Assembly: GCA_016165875.1 (NCBI GenBank)
Contig: JABBOT010000002.1
Span: 24,318,265 to 24,382,264, forward strand
Source of the DNA: Acanthopleura granulata
Taxonomy: Eukaryota; Mollusca; Polyplacophora; Chitonida; Chitonidae
Direction: 5' to 3'
Length of the DNA: 64,000 nt
The notes under the pieces: generated by a model
Told to the model about the DNA's origin: nothing
The model's input: only the letters and a program-made list of their open reading frames with translations
Databases searched by the model: none
Translations under genes and position numbers: made by a program
Shown here: one piece after another, positions 41,001 to 53,000 of the stretch
Layout: each line of letters opens with the position of its first letter
Numbering within the stretch: the first letter of the stretch is position 1

Positions 41001-44000
41001 CTGTACACATGCATATGTACACAACTAGACAAAGTGAGACTTAATCCCACTAGTACATCACCTACAGATTTTGTAGTAAGGAATCTAAATAAGATTAATT
41101 ACGGGAAAATTGAGAAAGTATGTGTAATTACTGTATATCTGCCTTAGAATATTTACATTATTTACTAGAATGTATTGTGCATGGAAACTGAAGTCCATGG
41201 AAATCGAATGAAATTTTCATACAAGGAAGATAACTGTGAAATGTGTATGAAACAGTTCTTTCAACTTGCTTTACTTTATCTTTGATGTTAAAGCACACTT
41301 ATATGTGCCTCTGTATGCACAGTGTTGTCTGGTACCATCATTATATGTCCTTGTGCATATGTACAAAATCATATAAAGTTTTCTTTCACCTCTTTTCAGC
41401 TTTAAAAACTCCACCTGCATTTGCTGAACAACGGAAGCAGTTGGAAAGAGCCAAGGTGAGTTTATATTTCTAGTGTGTTTTATTTTTCTTCTCATGTCTG
41501 ATCAGAGGACAAGAAGATGTTTCCTGATGCAGTCATATCCAGTGCTCGATGTATGGTTGTTCACTACTCCTTTTCCGGTGTATCCAACAGCCAAACCTTC
41601 CAACCGAGGAGAAAATAAAGTGATGTAGCCGTGTCTCTATTTGATTGATTAGTTTTCCGTGGTTGAAAGGAACAGAGAGCAAAGGTTGGCTTGACACACT
41701 CTTGGAAACAGTCCAAACTGGCGTTCTTCTGTTGACAAGAAAATTACAAAGATAGATGGGAGACTGGTGGTGCTGTTCGGAAGCTGCTTTCCTCTGTAAT
41801 CCCTCCTCGCAAAGATTTGGAGAAAGCATGCTAACGAAGACATGGAACTTGTAAACGAAGAGAATTCCTCTCTGCTCTGCAAAGTGGTTGTGCCAGACTG
41901 CTGGTGTAGAACAGGGCATGTGGGCCTCTGAACTGTCTCCACACTGACAGCAGCAGATTGACACTGTCATTTTTATGGTACACTCATTTGTTACCCTCAA
42001 GATACAGTCTTACTGCAGGTTTGTGTCTTGTTCCATTATTTAAGAGCTGTAATACAAGAAGAATAGGTCTGATTTAATCTGAAGGATGGTGGATAAATCT
42101 GTATTCTAGCATTTTTAATTAGAAATGCCTTCTGACTTAAGATCAGCTGTAAGAGACTTTAATCTTGGCCCAGTTTTGGCAGAGTATCATCCAGTAGCAG
42201 AGGTACACTCATGTAGCTGGGGTACATTAAGCTGGCTGCATTAGTTGAGCTGGCTGTGTAGTTCAAGTGACCAGGTGTTTCCCTGCTGAGTGGAAATTGC
42301 TCATTAGGGACCCCAAGATTTCACCACTTCCGACCTACACTGATGCTGGCACTCTTAAGAATGGCTCCTGCATTTTATTGACACAAGGCACACTTCACTA
42401 CTTCAAAGACCTGGTGCTCACCTAGCATGTACTATACATACATGTAAAAGTACGTCTCCATAGTGATGTAACCCATAATCTGGAGAGTGGCCATAGTGAT
42501 CCAGACACTTTCAGTACCTGTGAGTAAATGTCAGTGACCTAATTTTGTGAACCCCTTAGTTGATCTTTTTTAACTGCCTTAGCAATAACACCAATTCATT
42601 TTAGGGTTGCTATACAGCCAATAGTGGTGCCCTTATCTGACACTTTAATATGCGTCATGTTGAAGTGTTTTTTGTTTTTTTCTTTGCTAACAACACTTTA
42701 AATACCAAGGTCGCTGAGGCATCTCTGCACATTGTCAGTGTTTGCCAGTACTTTTAATACCATAACATTGTCTAGTTCAGTGAGTACCCATGCCGTGTGT
42801 ATTTACAACCTAGTTTCTGCAGGCACTCAGACGTTATGTGCTTCACAGAAAACTAAAAAAGACATTCGGAAGTGTTGAAGTTTTTTAAACACATACATGA
42901 ACCTGTAATGTACTGTTTGCCAAGATACGAATGAATAGGTTATAAATGTATGTGCTTTAACAGATGAAGGTTTTAAGTAAATGGCCGTGTCAGATTTCTT
43001 CAGTTGTGTAACAGCTGCTTTCAGATGCCAAAAAAAACCCCACATAAATCAACAGCTGATTTTCTGAGAGAAACAATACCGAGATACTTCAAGAGTTAAG
43101 GTAATGGGAAGAAGGAGGCTTTAGTTTGTTATGAGCTTGGGGAAACTGAAAGGCTGAAATCGGGGAGAGAGATCCATTAACACTGTTTATATTTAGCACC
43201 TCTGTTGAGAGATTCTGTCAAGTGCAGAAAAACTTAGACATAAAGAAGAAGCTTGCCAGGAATTTGAATGTATCAAGAAAAGTAGCTGTGTTAATCATTA
43301 GGAGTGAACCTCCTGTTGCCTACAGAATTCCTGGAGATGGAGCCCACCTTCAGGTTCAATTATATCAGCTGTGCTGTGTAATATATGCTCTTACAGCCAG
43401 AAGTTGGCAGTGGCAGTGTACAACAACATGGCTGTTTTGTAGGGGCTCTTTACTAGGTGCAAAATTTTGTCCCTGTATCACAATTTTAAATGTCTGTGTA
43501 TTAAAACACTGTATGTTGAGTGTGATATGGAAAGCTGGTGTTTTTAATTGGTGAAGGTATGTGTATTTAAAGTGGCTGTAATGATTTAGATTGGTGGATC
43601 TGAAGGAAAGAACAAACCTAAATGTATACTGCCTGATTGCTATCGTTTGTGTTAATCTGTGCAGTATTCTTGATAAAGGTGCCCTAAATCACTGTGATTA
43701 GTTATCTGTGTTCAGTCTTTGTGATACCATGAAACCCTGAGGAAGCCAGTCCTATGATAAGTTTTTCCACATAGTGCGGCAGTCTGCAGAATTAAAGTCA
43801 GTCTTCATCGCAGCTTTTTTAAGCGACAGTGGCTGGAATGTCAGAAAGCGTGATTATGGCAGACATTTCCCTGGACCTTGACTCCAGCAGACAGCCCATG
43901 GGTACTGTAGGCAGATCACCTTGTACCAGTGAATCTTTGGCCCTTTGCCTGCCCCATTACACTGCTACAGACTTATATAATTGTGGTTGTCTGTTAACTT

Positions 44001-47000
44001 TTGGCAGCCAGCCAAACCACTGTTCTGCTCTAGAGAGTGTTAAGACAGCTGGCTTTTTCACCATAGAGTCCTAGCGCATCAGCCAGAACAGAGTGGCAAA
44101 TAATTGCTTATTTCCCCGTGCAGACCACATAGAGCATAGGATTCTGCTTACTAAATTGAAATTTTTTTTTCACTTATTTTGTTTTATTTACATGAAATAC
44201 TCATATGTGAAGATTGAAATCAAGTCAAAATGTTTTTATACCACATGTATATGTTTTTGATTAAGGTGGAATTCATGATGTAACAAAGTAACTGCAGGGT
44301 CCCTGATTAAAAATAATCATCCATCTATCATAATTAGGTTGTAACAAATCTCCTTTGAAGTCAAATACATGTGTGTACATGTATATGCCAGCTCTGATAA
44401 TAAAACATCTCTATCAGGTATATAAACAAAAAATGTTGATGTGTGCATAATTTGTTATGCAACATGTTTTATAAGCAATCTCCTTTGAAATGAACTCAGT
44501 GCATCTTTACTGCAGACATTTGGCAATGCTGTGATGCCTTACTCTTCATATCCTGTATGCAACAAGGCCTGAAACCTGAGATAGCTAATTGGGTTTGAAA
44601 TGTCTGATGAGGCAAATGCTATAGTGTGTAAAGCTGAAGTGGTCCATGTTCTGACATACAGGTAGACAGCCAGGTTAGGAATCCTCGCCATACGGTTGGT
44701 GTAGAGTTAGCTGCCATAGGCTGTGTACAATGATTCTGGAAGATGTGTAGGCTTTAGTGTTACCTCTTGATCTCATGGAATAGTCAACACACCCTTCCTT
44801 CCCCATCAGGTGTTTGGCCAATTATCCTACACCCTTGTTCTTGTGTATCGCTTAGATTAGCTGACATAAATAGAGCTATGGAAAACCGGCCAGCTAATGG
44901 AAGACAATGATGGTGAGATGGAACACCAGTCAAACTCCCTCTCCCCCCCCCCCCAGGTCCTGGCTGTATTGACCTATCTAATTGTATACAGAGTATTGTA
45001 CATAGTGGAGATGATGATGCATTGGTTTTCATGGAGTAAGCCTCCAACAGCCACTTGCAGAGAAATGATTGAATCACCTTCATTTGCATCGTAGTAATGG
45101 AAGTTCCTTTCCCTTTTCTCTTTAAGTGCTATATTTAGAGTCAATTTCATACTTTGGAAATGGGAAATTTTAGCTCAACGATATGACAGATGTTAATATA
45201 AATAATAACTATTGTTTTTAACATACATCTCATATTCATATTAACAAGTTGTTATAATGAAATGTCTTAAATATTGGGACTAATGTGCAGTTATTATGCT
45301 AGGCTATGGTTTGGAAGCTAATTTAAATTATTCGCATATATAGTATCCTATTCCAGTTCTAAACAAGAGTTGAAACAGAAATGCCTGGGCTGGTTGCAAT
45401 TTAACATTAGCCTGCACTTCAAACTGTAAACTGAATTGCACAAATGATCTGATAAAAGAAAAGATTATTAGAATTATTTACAAAAGTGCCAGGTGCACTT
45501 TGCTGACTTCTTAGCCCAAGTAACCATCTTATTGGAACTGACGTTTAACTTTCTGAAACAGGCTTTTGTGTAGTAATTCTACTGGAAAGGACAGTGTGAT
45601 ACTGCTGATGCTGTTTTCACTTCTGGATGACCACCAGAAAATTTACAAATAGCATATTAGCTAGAATATATAGTACTTAATGTTTATTCATAATGTCACC
45701 CAGTGTATCAAAGCAATATGTCTCAAATAAATGTACCAATGTACAAATTCTAGTTTTTCATCATATAGGATATAGACAGGAGAGTCAATGAAGCAACCAT
45801 TTCAGAATTCAGTAAGCATGCATAGAGACATTTTACTATTATACACGATATTGTGATCACAGACATAATCCTCATAAATAGACAAAATGAAATACGCATC
45901 ATGCAAAAAAAAACCACCCATTTATTGTTTTTCCATGAATTTTTTTTGTATAAATCTTTTTGTATTGACCTGATACAGTGTGTGTGTGTGTGTATATATA
46001 TATTTGTGTAAGGAACTTTGAAATTATATTTGTGCCAAGCATCATTATACAAGATGAAGATGAAGTTGTTCTTTTCCTTCTTGGCCAAGGCCAAGAGCCA
46101 AGGCCACGAGTGTTGTAGAGGAGATTTGCTGGTTAGCAATAGATATATTTTCATCTAAACAGACCACACACATACACAGATATCTTCTGGTGTAATTCTC
46201 CTTGTGTTTTCGTACACGTGCCTTCAACAAAAAAGGAATCCTAACTAAGGAATTCCATTATGATATGATGAAGTTGCCATTAAGCAGTCTTTGCAGTTCT
46301 CGCATGTGGTTTCCCCCTTGAGGAAATAACGCAGAATTCCAGAGTTCATATGACCAGACAATTCATTATCCCTGATGTAGATCTTCCACCCAGGTACATG
46401 TTGCACATCAGAGCTGTTAGGGTAATGATATGTGTTACATAAAAACCATGAGGTATAGATGGAAAAGCATGGAGCAAGTTCATTACAACGTCCACAGCCA
46501 GCGATACTGTAGCCATGAGAATTTGTTTTATGCTATTAGGATCACAGTTTTTGTGGCATGATGAGAGATAATTTCAGGTTATTTTATTGTTACTGGTGTG
46601 ATGAAACAAATTTTCAAGTGTTCAGCTTATGAAAATGTTTGGAAAAGGAAAACAGTACTTATAAATGAACAAAGACTGTGTGTTTTACTGCAAAAGTGTA
46701 TTTAATATGACTTAATGATCTCAATATGAGTATTTATTTAAGGCATGAGAAACTACAAGTATGTCAAACATAGATCATGTCGACCGAAAAATAGTCCAAG
46801 AGAGAATATACATCTATGAGTTATAGTGTTATTAGATTCTGAAGTCTATAGAAGTTTATATTCAGGAATGAAAATAAAAACATAACAGCTGGTGAGGTTG
46901 GATGATAGAAACCTCAGAGTGAAAGAGCTGATGAGGGAGTATGCTGGAACAGCCCCAGTATTTAGGGCATGTGTATTTATGTGGGGAATCCAGGTGACTC

Positions 47001-50000
47001 ATGATCCCTTCTCTGCCGGCATCTGTTGATGTTTGCCAATGTTTGCTATTATCACTAGCTATTACTGCAGGTGCTCACCAGAGCTGCCAGGGTAAATACT
47101 GTGCATCTGTACAAGAAGTGAGGCTGTGAGGAAAATCTAGGTGGATGGTTGCACTGGCATTTTGGCAAAGGTAGGGGGTTCACATGTAAGCCAGGCCACT
47201 GGTGGGACGGCAGCTTTTTCTCGATCACAAAACAGTGAGACCTTTAAATATGCCATAGAGATAAGAATCAAAGGTGCCAATATAACATAGCTGTGTGAAA
47301 CGAAAAAGAATAAAGGCTATTTCTGACTGTATGTTATGCTTTTTTCTTGATCAGATCAATCTTCATGTCAGAGATCTCCAGCCAGGCTGGACATAGACGC
47401 ATGTGTAATCAGTTCATGGCGAACCTTGATCTTTGATATTTGTTCTGTCCAGGTAGATAAACCAAACATGGATTCTTCATTAAATGAGGAACACTTACAT
47501 ATGTAGCCTCCTGGTGTATTTTGTACATATATAATGTATTTTATCACAAGGGATTAGGAGGTTCGTGATCAATCCTGGGCCGGGTCTTAACAAAGACATC
47601 AAAAATTGGTACTTCGCTTGCTGCCTCGCTTGAGGCTCAGCACTAAGAGATTAGAACAAGGAAACAGGACTGGTTGACCAAGTGTCCACATAATGTGACT
47701 GGGTGAGGTGTGGTGTGTTCAGCATAATGTTCTAGTAACTAGGCAGTTAAGTAGCTCTGCTGCAGAAGTGGTTATAAGCAAGTCTCTCAGTAAACCTGCA
47801 GTAACATGAATCGAAAATCTTGAGTAAGGTGTCAAACACCAATTAAATGAATAGATGAATATATCTGTATGTAACGCACATAAAGTAGAGCTGGGTTTAT
47901 GAACTTGAGATTGTAGATGTTTATAAATTTAATTTATACTGGAGGCCAGCATTATGGTGGGAGGAAACCGGGCAGAGCCCGCGGAACACCCATGACCATC
48001 CAAAGGTTGCTGGCGGGCCTTCCCACATACGGCCAGAGAGGAAGACAGCATGAGCTGAACTTGAACTCACGGCGGCCGTATTGGTGAGAGGATTAGGGTC
48101 ATAACGCCATGCTGGAGCTAACTCCCTCAGCCACGGAGGCCTCGTTTTAGTTGTAAATCTTTAAGGTATAAACAAGCGCGCTATTTTAAACAAAATGCAT
48201 TTGTATGTGGTAACAGACTCCCTATAAAAGTGAGTGTGACAGTTAACAAATTAATGATTAATGCAGAGGTACATGTAGGTAGAAGTATAAGAAAAGTAGT
48301 TCTTAATTAATTTGGATTCTATGAAAACATGTGCTCATGCTGTAATTAGTTATCCTCACAATTACATACACATTGATTTTGTGGTGATACTTCGTTGACG
48401 CAAGGATGACCTCTGTGGCGAAGGGGTTAGTGTGCTAGTACAGCACATTGATGCAGGATTCTCTCTGCAGTGTTGTTCCTACTTCAAATCTAGCTCCTGT
48501 TGGCTTCCTATCTGGCCAAAAGTGGAAAGATTTGCCAACTGATGGTCGTTGGTTCCCACAGACTGTGTGTGGTATCCTCCTACAATAATGCTGGCCATTG
48601 TCATAAAGTAATTATAGATGGAATCAAATTATAAATTTGCATAAAATATTTGGATGCTTCATGTACATATGCGTGCTCCAAATATTACCTTCAGGGGAGG
48701 CTACTCTAGTGCTAATGACTCAAGTTATGTGGTCTAGAGTTACAGTTCATGGGTTAGCATGCAGTGAAGCAGTGATGCTCTCCATGGGTGTTAGAGAAAT
48801 AGTGTATTGTTTGTCAGAGTTCTTTTACCAGCTACTAGCCCTCTTTATCTGTATAAGGATGTGATGAAAGAGATGGAGGTTTAAAGAGAGAAAAAACAGG
48901 CTTTTGAGATGTTTGTTTTCCACCTGCCATCAAGGGCTTTTTCTTGTATATCAGTCCTGTGCTGCCTGTATCATACATGTTACACCTGACCTCTAGTCCT
49001 CAGTTTCAAATTTCACTGACTTTTTGTGACATACATACTTATGACCAAGGAAAAATAAAAATATGTTAAGATGTAACAACTGTATGTGCAACAAAAAAAA
49101 AACACTACCATGTTACATGCATACACATATTTATTTATTTATGGTTCCATTATATACTTTTGTCAGCTTGTAGGCCTGGTCTATGCCCATTTTCAACCCC
49201 ATATATGCATGTATAGATTGCACATCATGAGTTTCGACACCAAAAAAAGCGATGATAGTTGAAAGAATTAGAGACCAGATGTAAGCAAAGTACACTTTAT
49301 CTGAAAGGACATTCTGTGCTGATTCCAAATATGATTGTCGTTATTTTTTGTATTATTTTTACAGTAATTAAAATGGAAATAAAGACTGAGGTGCTGCAGT
49401 GGGCCTTTTGAAAAAGCTGAAGCCTAGTTACATCACCAAATTTTTTTTTTATTTTTTTTTGTATGCTAAACATATGGTAACTGTTACATATCCACATTAA
49501 ATACAAATTTAGGTGTATTTCTACATATATATTCACATAGAATGTAGATACAGTTGTATATAGCAATCAAAGGATGTTTAGTCGCCAAAAAGGATCAGTG
49601 GTGTCACTGTGTTTCAACCTGTTCAACATGGTTCAAAAAGTCCATCATAGCACCTCAATCTTTCCTTTCCATTTTAATCATAGTCAGTAAAAATACCCAA
49701 GAAGAAAACAATATTCGAAATTAATGAAGATTATGTGTTCTTTGTTTAAATGTGGTCTGTTCTATCTAAATATCTCTGACATACATGTAAGTGATTCGTT
49801 TCATAGGGAATTTTGATTTAAAATCTTTAAGGTTAATTATAGAACAATAATTTCTTACATTGTTTATAGCAGTTATGAGAAGCTTAATAATGGAACTTCT
49901 TGTATGTGTAGTGAAACTTCAATCCTAGATAAGGTCATAATACACTTTGGCATGTATGTGCTCTACAGGAAGATTGTGTATAAACAAGTGTGAGTTTAAG

Positions 50001-53000
50001 GAAGTTGCTGGACAATTGACTCGCCTATGTTGTGTTCCTTCTATTACAAGGACATGTGTTCTTGAGTGTATTACATAAGAATACAACAATTCTAGTGGTG
50101 CGTAATATCGCTTGTATGCCAGTTGACGAGGATCTACAACATTGGTACAACACAACAGGCCCTCTGAGGGGGGTCAGGTATTGATTCCATGTGCTTCACC
50201 CCATTCTATCTTCATGATAAACATGTGAGCGTCAGAAGTACTTTCTCCTGTAGACTGGGCAGTATGGCTAGGGTTGGACGTGACGCAGTTAACACCTACA
50301 TCTTCCCCACATGTTAACGTTGGCCCACAGCTCCTGCACACTCCCAGCCCAAAAGGGCTAGCTTTTCAACGGTCCAGGCCTAATGTGAAGAGCTGATTGA
50401 CTGCTGCTGTAACTTAGTAGAACTTCTAGATGGCACATACCTGAGGCATGAGATTTCCAAGTCTGCTTATGACATTTGGGGAAGTCTCACACCTGGCCCC
50501 AATCGCTTGCACATCTATGTTTGTCTCTCAAATCATTTCAGTTAAACTCTCTGCCTGTACGTCTTATAATATGCTAAATATGCAAAGTATTGTAAAACCT
50601 CAATAAAAGAAATGTTTATTTTGTTTCCAGGATTTTAAACAAGTAAGGTATCGGTAAACAAGGATTAATTGTACTTTCAGGGTTCTTTGTTAATGCATTT
50701 TACCACTTGTATTTTTGTGTTTATATTAAAGAGTTCTGATTGGCCTCCCCTGTTGTAATGTTTGTTTGGTGGTTGAAGTTGTTGGAAAGAATTGTTGAAC
50801 ATTTTTCAAGATGAAACAGTTGCTGGTAGTTTTTTTTTACCAAATTTATCTGAAATGACACAAATTTTCACTCATAAAAGTACAGTTTTAAAGGCATTTT
50901 AACACCATGAAGTGTTACTTCAGGTTTTGTTCTGAAACTAACATTTTTGAAGTCTTATATTATGCTGCCTACAAACAAAACACAAAACACCTTTGTCATA
51001 CAAAAGAACTTTCAGCGGCAGACAAAGTGTGCAACTTCGTCAAGGATGAAATGTTAGCTCATTACCATACTTTTTTTTAGAAGCTTTTCATGTATAATTG
51101 ACATCAGTTGATTTCACTGTAAAATATTAAGTTCTCATCTTGTTTAATTCAGGATATGTAGGGTAAAACAGCATTCTGGTGAACCACTTTGTTGTGAATA
51201 TTTGTTCATGAATTACATGCACATCCTTGTTTTAATCTTCAGACTGGAGATCTGTTACGCCACAAAATCCAGAGTAGACCAGATCGCCAGGCCTTGGTAC
51301 AACAACATATATTAGAAGGTAAGCTATCTGTCTGCTCTAAATCTTCTTATTCATGTGTAATAAAAATTTCTCAAGCATTTTATGCTTAAATGTTAAAAAG
51401 CCTTTGACTGTTTAAAAGTCTTTTCTTTTTCTTTTCTTTTTTTATTTTTTTGGAGCTTTTCTGACTATTCTTGAATATTTGCAATAGATTCTTTTCTCAT
51501 TACAAGCTTTGGAAATTAAATAATTGTAGGATATGTTAAAGTTGTGTGGACTGTCTTAAAAACAACCTGTGCAAAACCCTTGCATCTAGCCTGTTTCCTT
51601 CTACATACCTCGAGCTAATAAATAGTTTTTCTAGGGTTTGGCCTGATGCCAACTATTTAGTCTATACATACCAGGTCAGATTTCTCCCAGATGTGGAGTG
51701 ACTGTCTGTGGATGCTGAGTGTAGAGCCAGAAGAATTATGAGCTTGGCTGTTTGCTTATGGCTTAGATAACCTTGTGCAGAGCTCGTCAACTGTCAGCCA
51801 CAAATACATGTCTTTTTTTACCTGCTGTCTTTTTCCTATTTCCCACTTTAACCACCTCTCTGGACTTGATGCTGAGCCAAAAATGTGTTTGCGTCAAAGA
51901 TTGCCGCCCACGTGTGATAGCAGCCTGCTGAATGTATAGGCCTCCAGAATGTGCACACTGTGGAACCATATGATTTAATGACTCATGTAATAACAAAATA
52001 CAGGTGAAGGGATGCCCTTGTATGTCCATTCTCTATCAGTGTTTAGTCTCTATAAATGTCACATCTTGTTGAGAGTGAAGGTTTCTTGATGCGTAATCAT
52101 GACATATATGTCTTTAATAATTCTTCTTACAGTTGGTTATAAATAAAATATTTTCACCGAATTTCAGATACCAATGTTGACCCATCGTTGCAAGATCGCC
52201 GAAGAGCTTTAAAACGAGCCAGACTTCTTGATGGGTTAAATGACAAACTATTCCACCGTCCGGGACCTTTAGAACTAGTGCAGGGGAACATACTACATGC
52301 AGATGAGAAGCTTGCGGAGGCTGTTAAAGGTGAGCAGATTTTGTAGCCCACTCAAAAAACAAGTACATGGAAAACTACAAAATCCAAGCAACCCTTATAA
52401 ATAATGTAGTATCCTTACTAATGTGATTCTTTGGTGATCTGTAACCTCAAAATTAGAAATTCAGGGTTTTAAACTGATAGATTTTAAATTATTAATAACT
52501 GATCACACATCTCAGGTACACTGTGAGATCCATGGGGTGAGAGTGAAGAAACTGAGCCCTCAAGGATAGCAGTAGTTGACTAGAGCTCTCCTGTGTGGGT
52601 TCACTTGATTTGAAAGATAATTATGTTGGGACTGTACCCAAAATGTGTTCCTTGAAACATTGGACTGTATTTCAGTTCTGTTAATTTTTTTAAGCTTATT
52701 TTCATTAAGGCTATTTTGAAAGATCTCTTTTGAATAATACTCTTAAAGTTATGATATATGAGATCTGAAGTGATTTTCTGAGTTTAAATCTTTTTACTTA
52801 TTTTGGCTAGTCCGAAAAGCATTTCCTCCATGTTTCATTCATTTTGATTTGTCACTCTTGTCAAATGTTTCCTGGTTCCAACACAATATGGCTGGAATAC
52901 TGCCATTGGGGTGTGAAACCCCCCCAAACATTCTTCAAGTCATTCCTTCAAAAAATTATTGGCGTACATGTAGTTGCTACTTGTTATTTAGGATCATTTG

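Larger units (their letters stand above)
41456..51242. other. MRTF 9.8-kb intron
   Basis: It interrupts the RPEL1-RPEL2 region and holds the SINE cluster at 47.56-48.61 kb, two microsatellites or homopolymers and a CpG-richer patch at 41.53-42.0 kb. No further exon is supported. Confidence 0.85.

Noticed and set aside
43222..43554. Plus-strand 110-codon ORF
   Set aside because: Intronic, composition not protein-like after the first 30 codons, no splice context.
45750..46154. Minus-strand 134-codon ORF
   Set aside because: AT-rich, contains the GT/AT microsatellite (His-Thr run) and long Lys/Asn runs; no family features.
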